A DNA stretch of 60,175 nucleotides, taken from positions 1-60,175 of the forward strand of contig NZ_BOMN01000035.1 of the NCBI RefSeq assembly GCF_016862215.1. The letters are read 5' to 3'. A model generated the notes under the pieces. It was not told where the DNA came from and did no database searches. It saw nothing but the letters and a program-made list of their open reading frames with translations. Each line of letters opens with the position of its first letter. Positions within the stretch are counted from its first letter, which is position 1. Source of the stretch: Winogradskya humida. GTDB lineage: Bacteria > Actinomycetota > Actinomycetes > Mycobacteriales > Micromonosporaceae. Below, in pieces: positions 8,741-15,742 of the stretch. The position numbers and the translations under genes are program-made.

Positions 8741-9324
8741 GTGTCCCGCTCGCACGGGAGGGGCACCTCGTCGAGCTCGTCGACCCGGACGGTCTCGCCG
8801 TCGGACAGACCACGGTCGACGAGGCACACCGCGCTCCGGGCCGGCTGCACCGGGCCTTCTCCGTCTTCCTGCTCGACCCCGAGGGCCGCGTGCTGGTCCA
8901 GCAGCGGGCGGCAACCAAGACCCGCTTCCCGCTGCGCTGGGCCAACACGTGCTGCGGGCACCCACTGCCCGGCGAGGCCCTCCCGGTGGCCGCTGAACGT
9001 CGCCTGCACGAGGAGATCGGCCTTTCGGGCGTCTCGCTGTCCGAGGTCGGCGTGTACTCCTATTACGCGGAGGATCCGACAACCGGCCGGGTGGAGTACG
9101 AGTACGACCACGTCCTGCTCGGTCACGTTCCCACCGCCTTCGACGAGGGCGTCGTCGCCGATCCCGACGAGGTGGCAGACCTGCGCTGGGTCTCCCTCGA
9201 CGAGCTCACCACAGCGATCATGAACGACCCCCGGGCCCACGCCCCCTGGCTGCCCGGCGTCACCGAGCGACTCCAACGCTTCCTCGAAGCCGACGACACC
9301 GCGGAGTGGTCAGGTGGCCGATGA
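8737..9324 (+). CDS. idi: Isopentenyl-diphosphate delta-isomerase, type I
   Basis: 195 residues. A Nudix-fold type I IDI: NTCCGHPLPGE around residues 70-79 includes the catalytic Cys (CCGHP), followed by the Nudix-like AAERRLHEEIGL and the YEYDHVL segment with the catalytic Glu. It balances IPP and DMAPP for carotenoid synthesis. Start GTG overlaps the crtI stop by 4 bp, and its 3' end overlaps the MerR gene by 11 bp, showing tight coupling. Requires Mg/Zn. Confidence 0.95.
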   Translation: MSVPLAREGHLVELVDPDGLAVGQTTVDEAHRAPGRLHRAFSVFLLDPEGRVLVQQRAATKTRFPLRWANTCCGHPLPGEALPVAAERRLHEEIGLSGVSLSEVGVYSYYAEDPTTGRVEYEYDHVLLGHVPTAFDEGVVADPDEVADLRWVSLDELTTAIMNDPRAHAPWLPGVTERLQRFLEADDTAEWSGGR

Positions 9325-10315
9325 GGCCCTGACGGCCGGAGCAGTCGCCCGCCGTTTGGGCGTCGCCGTCACCACTCTGCGTACCTGGCACCAGCGCTAC
9401 GGCCTGGGCCCCAGCCATCACGTCCCTGGCCAGCACCGGCGCTACACCCCCGAGGACCTTGAACGCCTCCAGGTGATGCGGCGGCTCACCGGGCAGGGCG
9501 TGGCGCCGGCTGAGGCCGCTGCATGGGCAAGGCGCGTTCCCATACCCCTGGACCCCGGGCCGGTTTCTGAGCCGTCTTTGGTGCCGGCTTCGGTCCCGGC
9601 TTCGGTCCCGGCTTCGGTCTCGCCTGAGGTCGCTTGGCCCGAGGTTGCTGATGGGCTGAGGGTCACTGCCCGTGATGGGGGCGGGCATACGATTCGTACG
9701 GGTAGAGCTGGGCCGGTCGCCCGGGGAGCGGCCCGCGCGGCCATGCGACTCGACGCCCCGGCCCTGCGCGACATTCTCGAGATGAACGTGGCCAACCATG
9801 GTGTCATCGCCACCTGGGACGAGGTCATCACACCGATCCTGATCGGCGTCGGCGAACGCTATGAGGCGACCGACCGCTACATCGAAGTCGAGCACCTGGT
9901 CTCACGTACCGTCACCGAAGTCTTGAGCATGGTGAGCCGGCCCGCGAGCAACCTCGTGCCTCGCGTGATGCTCGCGGCGGCTGATGAGGAACAGCACACG
10001 TTGCCGTTGGAGGCGCTGGCTGCGGCTCTCGCTGAGACGGGGGTGCCTTGTCGGTTCCTGGGACCGCGGGTGCCTCCACGGGCGCTGGCTGAGGCTGTGG
10101 CCCGGACCGGACCGGTTGCGGTCGTTCTCTGGTCGCAGCTGCCGCAGACGGGGGATGTCTCTCAGTGGGAGCACCTTCTCACGGGTAGACACAGCCCTTT
10201 GCTGGTCGCGGCTGCTGGGCCCGGGTGGCCTGCCGAGCTTCCTGATGGGGTGGTGCGGCTGGGCACGCTGGCTGAGGGCGTGCGTATGGTCTCCGCGGCC
10301 GCTGCCACACATTGA
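9314..10315 (+). CDS. MerR-family regulator with B12-binding-like domain (LitR/CarH type)
   Basis: 333 residues. N-terminal MerR winged helix (ALTAGAVARRLGVAVTTLRTWHQRYGL, residues 5-31) recognises DNA. A Pro/Ala/Ser linker with PASV repeats near 95-108 follows. The C-terminal half matches the cobalamin-binding module of CarH/LitR photoreceptors: YEATDRYIEVEH equals the W-x9-EH motif with W replaced by Y, and ADEEQHTLPLEAL matches the E-x-D-x-H-x-x-G motif in degenerate form with the His ligand kept. Known relatives repress carotenoid genes in the dark and release on light. Here it closes the crt operon and probably controls the 6.0-kb promoter. B12 binding and light response are inference. 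Confidence 0.8.
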   Translation: MADEALTAGAVARRLGVAVTTLRTWHQRYGLGPSHHVPGQHRRYTPEDLERLQVMRRLTGQGVAPAEAAAWARRVPIPLDPGPVSEPSLVPASVPASVPASVSPEVAWPEVADGLRVTARDGGGHTIRTGRAGPVARGAARAAMRLDAPALRDILEMNVANHGVIATWDEVITPILIGVGERYEATDRYIEVEHLVSRTVTEVLSMVSRPASNLVPRVMLAAADEEQHTLPLEALAAALAETGVPCRFLGPRVPPRALAEAVARTGPVAVVLWSQLPQTGDVSQWEHLLTGRHSPLLVAAAGPGWPAELPDGVVRLGTLAEGVRMVSAAAATH

Positions 10316-10514
10316 CGTGTGGCGCCGGGCACACTCTGCGTCTCACGCGCCCCGGGCAGGCGGTGTTTATGCAGTTCAGGACGCTTGCCAAGGAGCCTGC
10401 GATACCGGTTTGGATGACAGGGCAGCCATCACGTATGCTTTTGGAGCCTCAAGCGGGGCCGCCCGGTTGGGGCTTACGCCGCAGCAGTTGCGAATGTGCA
10501 ATGATGGCGAAGTT

Positions 10515-10587
10515 GCCCTCATCGTCTAGTGGCCTAGGACGCCGCCCTTTCAAGGCGGTAGCACGGGTTCGAATCCCGTTGGGGGTA
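10515..10587 (+). tRNA. tRNA-Glu (anticodon TTC)
   Basis: Cloverleaf readable by eye: acceptor GCCCTCA pairs with TGGGGGT (G1-U72 wobble as in other actinobacterial tRNA-Glu), anticodon stem CCGCC/GGCGG around loop CTTTCAA (TTC), T-arm with GGTTCGAATCC. No CCA encoded; discriminator A at 10587. Confidence 0.93.
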
Positions 10588-10656
10588 CGGACCGGCAACG
10601 GTCAGCATGTGCAAGAATGAGTACCAGCAACACCGAGCAGTAAAAAGTAGTAGCAA

Positions 10657-10733
10657 GGTCCTGTGGAGCAGTTGGAGTGCTCGCCGCCCTGTCAAGGCGG
10701 AGGTCGCGGGTTCAAGTCCCGTCAGGACCGCCA
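10657..10733 (+). tRNA. tRNA-Asp (anticodon GTC)
   Basis: Acceptor GGTCCTG (10657-10663) pairs with CAGGACC (10723-10729); anticodon loop CTGTCAA gives GTC; T-loop TTCAAGT. Discriminator G at 10730 followed by an encoded CCA at 10731-10733. Confidence 0.95.
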
Positions 10734-10766
10734 TAAAGCCAGCCGCAATCACCATCGAGCGGCAAC

Positions 10767-10843
10767 GGCCAGGTAGCTCAGTTGGTACGAGCGTCCGACT
10801 GAAAATCGGAAGGTCGGCGGTTCGACCCCGCCCCTGGCCACCA
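10767..10843 (+). tRNA. tRNA-Phe (anticodon GAA)
   Basis: Acceptor GGCCAGG pairs with CCTGGCC (10833-10839); anticodon loop CTGAAAA gives GAA; T-loop TTCGACC. Discriminator A at 10840, then CCA encoded at 10841-10843. Third of a Glu-Asp-Phe cluster that is probably co-transcribed. Confidence 0.95.
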
Positions 10844-10867
10844 AGCCTCTCGCCGGGCTTTGAGCAT

Positions 10868-10900
10868 CGCCCACCTGCGGAAACGCCGGGTGGGCGTTTT
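10868..10900 (+). terminator. Intrinsic terminator of tRNA cluster
   Basis: CGCCCACC (10868-10875) pairs with GGTGGGCG (10889-10896), followed by TTTT. It sits 25 bp after tRNA-Phe. Confidence 0.85.
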
Positions 10901-11391
10901 GCTGTCCAGACTGCCGACCGCACTTCCTGTCGACACAGGTCTCCTGTGGTCACGTTCCTAGGCGCCCGCCGTCACTGCGTTGTCAGCCAACTCAGCGCCG
11001 CGGCCGCAGCAGTCGCCCGCCGCGGCCGCAGCAGTCGCCCGCCGCGGCCGCAGCAGTCGCCCGTCGCAGAAAAGATTCTGGGCACGAGGACGCCAGAAGC
11101 CTCCACCCTTGGCCGGATGACGCAAGGTCCTCAAAGGCTGCACTACATTTCGCGACATCGTCGGCTTGCACAGACTGCGCCCATGGGTTGTCATGAGACC
11201 AGGTGGCATGAGAACATATGTGCGCTTCAGAGCAACCTGTCTTGAACGATTCGCTTTTTATTGGCGACAGACATTTGCACGCCTTGGATCGCTGCGACCA
11301 GAGGGCCGTTCAGCCCCGTCTACGCCGGCGACGCGCGTGCTCACGCTGCACGTCTTCCCCGTTGGTTCCCCGGTGAAGGGTGAGAGATGGT
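10901..11391. other. Intergenic stretch before hicA
   Basis: About 490 bp with no credible gene. It contains the 22-bp tandem repeat listed separately (10997-11062) and, after it, an AT-richer patch (about 11190-11290) that could hold the hicA promoter; I cannot point to definite -35/-10 boxes. Confidence 0.5.
10997..11062. repeat. Three perfect 22-bp tandem repeats
   Basis: A 22-bp unit beginning GCCGCGGCCGCAGCAGT occurs three times without change at 10997-11018, 11019-11040 and 11041-11062. Each unit contains the palindrome GCGGCCGC (a NotI-type site) and lies between the tRNA terminator and the HicAB locus. Non-coding as far as I can see. Confidence 0.95.
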
Positions 11392-11595
11392 ATGCCGTTA
11401 AAGGTGCGCGAGATCATCCGAGCGATCGAAACAGACGGCTGGGAGTTGGTGGGCATGCGGGGAAGCCACCGGCAGTACAAACACCCGATCAAACCTGGAC
11501 GAGTCACCATCGCCGGAAAACCAAGCCGGGACTTGCCGCCGGGCCTGGAGCGAAGCATCCTGAGACAAGCTGGTCTGACAGGGGGCAATCAGTGA
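11392..11595 (+). CDS. hicA: HicA family mRNA interferase toxin
   Basis: 67 residues with the compact double-stranded RNA-binding-like HicA fold: KVREIIRAIE at the first helix, GWELVGMRGSHRQYKHP with the catalytic His of G-S-H, then RVTIAG and LPPGLERSILRQAGL. HicA toxins cleave mRNA and tmRNA independent of ribosomes. I chose ATG 11392 (purine run GGGTGAGAG upstream); a GTG four codons earlier is also possible. Toxin precedes antitoxin and the genes overlap by GTGA, the classic HicAB layout. Adjacent tRNA genes and tandem repeats suggest an accessory insertion point. Confidence 0.9.
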   Translation: MPLKVREIIRAIETDGWELVGMRGSHRQYKHPIKPGRVTIAGKPSRDLPPGLERSILRQAGLTGGNQ

Positions 11596-11807
11596 GCGCA
11601 TACGCAGTGATCATCGAGCGTGCCGAGGACGGCGGGTTCGGTGCCTGGTCGCCAGACCTTCCTGGTTGTGTTGCGCTGGGCGACTCTCGCGAGGACGCGT
11701 TAGCCGAGATGCGCGAGGCCATCGCTTTCCACCTGGACGGTTTACGGGAGGCCGGTGAGCCGGTGCCGACGCCGACCGCCGAAGCTGTGGATCTGTTCGC
11801 GGCCTGA
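11592..11807 (+). CDS. hicB: HicB family antitoxin
   Basis: 71 residues beginning at a GTG that overlaps the hicA stop. It has the partial RNase H-like HicB fold: AYAVIIERAEDGGFGAWSPDLPGCVALGD and EDALAEMREAIAFHLDGLREAGEPVPTP. This short HicB lacks a C-terminal ribbon-helix-helix or HTH DNA-binding domain, so autoregulation, if any, would need another route. It neutralises HicA by covering its active site. Confidence 0.9.
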   Translation: MSAYAVIIERAEDGGFGAWSPDLPGCVALGDSREDALAEMREAIAFHLDGLREAGEPVPTPTAEAVDLFAA

Positions 11808-12225
11808 CGCACGACAAGCCACGCTGGCGACTCGGACGGCGGTTACAGGCTCGACGAAGCAAACGCCACCGTCACCCGCCCTCAGGTAAGCCCGTGGCTC
11901 GCCGCCGCCTGCCATCCCGAACAGGGGCGGGCGAGGACCACGTCGCAGATAGCTACCACGGGCGGGGCGATTTCCATGGGCGTGGGCGGTGAGCACTGAA
12001 CAGGGAAGTCCACATCAGATTTTCGGCCTGGGCCGGCTTTCTTGACCGACATCTCGGGCGTTGCGCCGCCGATCACCATGAGTGGATCATCCAGAGTTTG
12101 CGTTGAGTGTGTTGGCTACCCGCTGCGGGGTCTCGTAGCAAGCTGCCTCGCGAACTGGGCTGACGGACCTGATTCCCAACCCAGAGGAGAGCGTGAACGG
12201 CCTGGTTAACGGGCAGTAGTGGGTA
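11808..12225. other. Intergenic region without convincing gene
   Basis: About 420 bp. Open frames on the minus strand here are Arg/His/Pro-rich and have no ribosome sites or recognisable folds. Probably holds the promoter of the anti-sigma gene at 12226 and the hicAB 3' end. Confidence 0.5.
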
Positions 12226-12654
12226 ATGGCCTACTTGAAAGCGCAGAGTCCTCCCGCCATGACTGAGATTCGGCGGTGGGTGCTCGACAGTCCCGCGCAG
12301 CTGAAGATTTTGCGGGCTGCGTTGCATGAGGCTATTACCGGGCAGGTGCTGCCGGTGGGGGCTGTGCTGGATGAGATTCCCGAGAAGATGGTGCTGGTTG
12401 CTACGGAGCTGGCGACCAATGCGTTGCGGCACGGGTTGCCGCCTACCACGACGCGGCTGGGGCGGAACGGGGATCGGTTTGTGCTGGATGTGACCGATCA
12501 TGCTCCGGAGGTTGTGCCTGAGTACAGCGAGGGGCGGGCGCTCGGGGCTGGGGGGCTGGGGTTGCAGTTGGCGAAGCAGTTCGCGCTTGATATCGGTTGG
12601 TATGTCGAATCAGATACGAAGCATGTGTGGGCTGAGTTCCCGCTGCCGGGCTGA
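12226..12654 (+). CDS. Anti-sigma factor-type ATP-binding protein (HATPase_c_2)
   Basis: 142 residues. N-box VATELATNALRHG near residues 66-78, a G1-like DVTDHAP near 94, and a glycine lid ALGAGGLGLQLAKQFA near 107-122 mark the RsbW-like GHKL fold. The residues after the N-box (DVTDHAP instead of DxGxG) are degenerate, so ATP binding may be weak. Start ATG 12226 has no clear Shine-Dalgarno; ATG at residue 12 is an alternative. It precedes a STAS antagonist by 37 bp, forming a partner-switch pair. Confidence 0.8.
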   Translation: MAYLKAQSPPAMTEIRRWVLDSPAQLKILRAALHEAITGQVLPVGAVLDEIPEKMVLVATELATNALRHGLPPTTTRLGRNGDRFVLDVTDHAPEVVPEYSEGRALGAGGLGLQLAKQFALDIGWYVESDTKHVWAEFPLPG

Positions 12655-12691
12655 TTTAGGATCGCGGGAGTTGACCACTTCAGAGGTGTTC

Positions 12692-12994
12692 GTGACTGAG
12701 CCCAGCTACCAGATTGCCAGGGAGGCGAGCCGTGTTCGGCTCTCCGGCGATTTTGACATCAATGCCCGCGATGACCTGCGGGAAGCGCTTGAGGGAGCCG
12801 TCCGGGAGGACGGTGCCGCGGGAGTCGTCGTTGACTTCGCGGCGGCCGAATTCATGGACAGTGAGGCCTTGGGCGCGCTGATCGACGGGTTCAACGCCGG
12901 CCGGGCCGCCGGGGTGAAGATGTCGATCGTCAACGCCCACGGCATCGTGTTGCGGGTGCTTGACGTGTCCGGGGTGCTCGCGCTCTTCGACTGA
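12692..12994 (+). CDS. STAS domain anti-anti-sigma factor
   Basis: 100 residues, a single STAS domain of SpoIIAA/RsbV type: VRLSGDFDINARDDLREAL, then VVVDFAAAEFMDSEALGALIDGF, where Ser of D-S-E-A-L is the usual phosphorylation site, and KMSIVNAHGIVLRVLDVSGV at the end. GTG start with AGAGG upstream. It should bind the ATPase encoded just upstream when unphosphorylated and so free a sigma factor. Converges with the SGNH gene, leaving 3 bp between stop codons. Confidence 0.85.
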   Translation: MTEPSYQIAREASRVRLSGDFDINARDDLREALEGAVREDGAAGVVVDFAAAEFMDSEALGALIDGFNAGRAAGVKMSIVNAHGIVLRVLDVSGVLALFD

Positions 12995-12997
12995 CCG

Positions 12998-14035
12998 CTA
13001 GACGTTCAGCAGGTTGCCGGGGCCGGCCCAGCGGCGGATGATGCGCTGGCGGGTGTGGAGCTTGCCGTTTACGCGTACGCGATAGGTCCGCTTTGTTTCT
13101 CGAAGTGTCTGCCATGCCCGGCTTCCGCTGCCCGTGGGACGCAGGACCCAGGTGCGGCAGTCGGTGCGGTGGGAGCCCGCGACCTTCGTGGCGAGGCAGC
13201 GCTTGGTGATGCTCATCCGGTACGGGTTGGCGCCGGTGTTGCCGGAGGTGTAGAAAACCCGGGACATCGCCTGGTACCAGTTCCACGCCATCTTGGAGTA
13301 GCCGAAGTCGTTCGGGTGGTGGAGGTCGTGCAGGTCGATGCCGCCGACCGAGGACTGGTCGACCACCGTGATCCGGTCGTCGTGCTTGCTCGCGACGACC
13401 CCCGGGATGAGGCTGTTGTAGATGCGGTCCTGGGCTGCCTCGTGGGGCACGCGGGACATGATGATCTGCGCGACGAAGAGCTGAGCCTCGGGGCGGTCGG
13501 CGCGGATCTGGTCGATCAGCGCGGACAGCTTGCGGGCGGTTGTGTACGGGCCCTCGCCCTGGGTGATGTTGTTGGTTCCGGCGTGCACCAGGACCACGTC
13601 CGGGCGGTAGGTGCTCAGCCAGGAATCCAGGTTCGCGGAGAGCTCGTCGATCGTCCAGCCACCGTGCCCCTCGTGGCTGATGTTGGTGCCCGTGCCGTCG
13701 GTCTGCGAACCCACGTAGTTGATCTCCATGCCGCCCTTGATGAGACGGTCGGCAAGATCCATCCGGTACGAGGACCGCGTCGGCGAACCGGTGCCGCGGG
13801 TGATCGAGTCGCCGAGCGGCATGACCCGGGTGGCCTCGTACGACTGGGCTCCCGCCATCCACGAGGTGGCAGGCGCCGGGGCTGCTGCCACCGCCGGGGC
13901 CACCGCGGGTGCCACGACGGCGGCGGCGATCTGCGGGGCCCCGACAAAAGTCGCCGCACCCGTCGCCAGCACACCGGTCAGCGCCAGCAGACCCAGCCGC
14001 CGGACGCCGCTCTTACCCTGCTCACGAACTCCCAC
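12998..14035 (-). CDS. Secreted SGNH/GDSL hydrolase
   Basis: 345 residues with a signal peptide (LLALTGVLATGAATFVGAPQIAAA), an Ala/Pro linker, and an SGNH-fold esterase domain. Block I is MPLGDSITRGTG (nucleophile Ser), block III HAGTNN (oxyanion Asn), block V DLHHPNDFGYSKMA (catalytic Asp/His). The last 60 residues ([41 protein letters not shown]) look like an extra domain. Start GTG with GGGAGGGG upstream. It likely acts outside the cell on acylated sugars or esters; substrate unknown. Confidence 0.85.
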   Translation of the reverse strand: MGVREQGKSGVRRLGLLALTGVLATGAATFVGAPQIAAAVVAPAVAPAVAAAPAPATSWMAGAQSYEATRVMPLGDSITRGTGSPTRSSYRMDLADRLIKGGMEINYVGSQTDGTGTNISHEGHGGWTIDELSANLDSWLSTYRPDVVLVHAGTNNITQGEGPYTTARKLSALIDQIRADRPEAQLFVAQIIMSRVPHEAAQDRIYNSLIPGVVASKHDDRITVVDQSSVGGIDLHDLHHPNDFGYSKMAWNWYQAMSRVFYTSGNTGANPYRMSITKRCLATKVAGSHRTDCRTWVLRPTGSGSRAWQTLRETKRTYRVRVNGKLHTRQRIIRRWAGPGNLLNV

Positions 14036-14140
14036 GACAAGCCCCTCCCGATCACCTCAGACGTTCTGAAGTTCGGCCCGGAGCAGGGACGGACGATCAC
14101 CAGTTGGTAGCCGTGGGTTGTGATCAAGGTGCGGGTGTTC

Positions 14141-14380
14141 TCAGAGCAGATCCAGGATCGCGGTCGCGCAGTCGTCGGCCGTGCGGGTGGGGCGAATCGG
14201 CAGGGACTCCGGCCACGGGCGGCCGCGGCGCAGCCACACCGTCCGGAGCCCGGCTGCGGCTCCCCCGGCGATGTCGTACTCCGGGTGGTCGCCGATCATC
14301 CAGCCGCCGTCGGCCAGGGAACGGCCCGCTGCCTCGGCGCCGAGCTCGAAGATGCGGCGGTCGGGCTTGCGGACGCCTGC
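14141..14380 (-). pseudogene. HAD-family hydrolase, C-terminal remnant
   Basis: Read on the minus strand from about 14380 to the TGA at 14143-14141, the frame gives GVRKPDRRIFELGAEAAG, then GWMIGDHPEYDIAGGAAAG and LRTVWLRRGRPWP. These are motifs III and IV of HAD phosphatases (the catalytic Lys of RKPD and the acidic GDHPEYD). Upstream of GVRKPD the frame loses all similarity and no motif I (DxDxT) can be found before the next gene, so about the first 140 residues are gone. An old deletion joined the tail to unrelated sequence. Confidence 0.7.
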
Positions 14381-14497
14381 GCCGCACCCACCGCCGGGTC
14401 GAAGCGCACGTGAGCCCCACGCCCGACCGCAGCTGGGTGAGAACGTCGTCGGCCGATTGAGCCTGGCCTGAATCCTGGCCGCCAGTTACGGCATCGC

Positions 14498-14917
14498 TCA
14501 GGCCGCGCGGTGGCGGAGGGTGGCGACCGTGGAGCCGGCGAGGGCGAGGAGGCAGTCGGGGAGTTGGCCGTCGGCGATGGCGGCGCCGAAGAGGGCTTCG
14601 CCGGTGGGGACGTCGCCGTTGACGTAGGCGCTGACGAAGCGGGCTACCCAGCGTTTGTCGTAGCGGGCGTCGTCGATTCCGGGGAAGTCGAGGGTCCAGC
14701 CGCCGCCCATGGGGATGTTCTGTCCGACCATGGTTGCTGCGAGACACCATGCGACGTCCCAGGCACCGACGACTCCCGAACGGTCGACGACCGCGTCGAA
14801 GGTGCCGACCACCGCGTCGCTGTCGCCGCTGAGCGCGCAGTCCAGCACCTGCGCAGCGTCGTCGAATGCGTGCTGTGGTACATCGGTCACGTCAAGAAAG
14901 GTACGCGGATCCGTCAA
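14498..14917 (-). CDS. Conserved hypothetical protein
   Basis: 139 residues, mostly helical, no signal peptide or membrane segment. Notable patches: DVAWCLAATMVGQNIPMGGGWTLDFPGIDD and KRWVARFVSAYVNGDVPTGEALFGAA. I do not recognise a family; coding-like composition, a position 20 bp after the thioesterase gene on the same strand, and a well-ordered sequence support it as real. Its 3' end faces the HAD remnant, with which it has no sequence relation. Confidence 0.6.
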   Translation of the reverse strand: MTDPRTFLDVTDVPQHAFDDAAQVLDCALSGDSDAVVGTFDAVVDRSGVVGAWDVAWCLAATMVGQNIPMGGGWTLDFPGIDDARYDKRWVARFVSAYVNGDVPTGEALFGAAIADGQLPDCLLALAGSTVATLRHRAA

Positions 14918-14937
14918 GAAACGCCGGGCCAGAGCGA

Positions 14938-15357
14938 CTACGCGCCGCGGAGCAGGCAGGTGAGGCGGGCTGTGCAGACGCGGTCGCCGTCCTCGTCGGT
15001 GATGACGATCTCGTATGTGACCGCCGTGCGGCCCCGATGCACCGGCGTGGCGACACCCGTGACGGTGCCGGAGCGGACGCCCTTGTGGTGGGTGGCGTTG
15101 ATGTCCACGCCCACCGCGAACGGGCGGTCGACCGTGGCGCCGTGCAGGACCGCGCCCACCGAGCCCAGGGTTTCGGCCAGCACGCAGGAGGCGCCGCCGT
15201 GCAGCAGGCCGTAGGGCTGGGTGTTTCCCTCCACCGGCATTGTCGCGACCACTCTTTCGGCGGTCGACTCGGTGATGTGGATGCCCATCCGCTCGGCGAG
15301 GGAGCCGACGCTCCCGTTACCGAAAAGGGCCTGCATGCCGTCCGCCGCGGTATTCAC
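14938..15357 (-). CDS. PaaI-type hotdog thioesterase
   Basis: 139 residues. Single hotdog fold of the PaaI/YdiI class: QPYGLLHGGASCVLAETLGS contains the HGG..VLAE motif where Glu/Asp acts as general base, followed by GVDINATHHKGVRSGTVTG. Such enzymes hydrolyse aryl- or acyl-CoA thioesters, for example in phenylacetate or menaquinone metabolism. GTG start at 15357. The neighbour genes give no pathway clue. Confidence 0.88.
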   Translation of the reverse strand: MNTAADGMQALFGNGSVGSLAERMGIHITESTAERVVATMPVEGNTQPYGLLHGGASCVLAETLGSVGAVLHGATVDRPFAVGVDINATHHKGVRSGTVTGVATPVHRGRTAVTYEIVITDEDGDRVCTARLTCLLRGA

Positions 15358-15485
15358 GTCGGCCTACGTTACCGGTGAGTTTCCTGGATTCCAGCGACTT
15401 CTGTCACAACTCAGGGGTGCGGTACTGGTTCAGGGCACCTACCTTGGGAGCGACCCAAGGCGACCCCCCCAGCGAGGAGACAGCA

Positions 15486-15734
15486 ATGAGCGACCCCCAG
15501 GAGATCGTGGAGACCCGCGGGGACGACCGCGTCGATCTGCTCGCTAGCGACACCAACGGTGACGGCAAGCCCGACGTGTGGGTGTCCGACACCGATGGCG
15601 ACGGCAAGCCCGACCTGTTCCAGTTCGACACGGACGGCGACGGCAAGGTCGACATCACGATGGTCGACCTTGATGAGGACGGCACCCCGGACACGATCGT
15701 GGACGGCGACGGCGGACACCCTCCGGTTGTCTGA
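15486..15734 (+). CDS. Small acidic protein of four DxDxDG calcium-loop repeats
   Basis: 82 residues, no signal peptide. Residues 22-73 are four 13-residue repeats beginning DTNGDGKPD, DTDGDGKPD, DTDGDGKVD and DLDEDGTPD, each an EF-hand-like/thrombospondin type-3-like D-x-D-x-D-G loop, with a weaker fifth DDRVD before them. The rest is short and acidic. Strong ribosome site GAGGAG 7 nt before ATG. Likely a cytoplasmic calcium binder or buffer; extracellular function seems unlikely without an export signal. No characterised homologue known to me. Confidence 0.8.
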   Translation: MSDPQEIVETRGDDRVDLLASDTNGDGKPDVWVSDTDGDGKPDLFQFDTDGDGKVDITMVDLDEDGTPDTIVDGDGGHPPVV

Positions 15735-15742
15735 CCTTCTGC

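Noticed and set aside
9592..9630. Repeat-like CCGGCTTCGGTC run taken as regulatory repeat
   Set aside because: It encodes the PASV linker repeats inside the MerR gene, a coding-level repeat.
10534..10953. Minus-strand frame over the tRNA cluster
   Set aside because: Lies over three tRNA genes and their terminator, which account for the conservation.
10997..11062. Possible CRISPR array
   Set aside because: Units are contiguous 22-bp repeats without spacers, so this is a simple tandem repeat.
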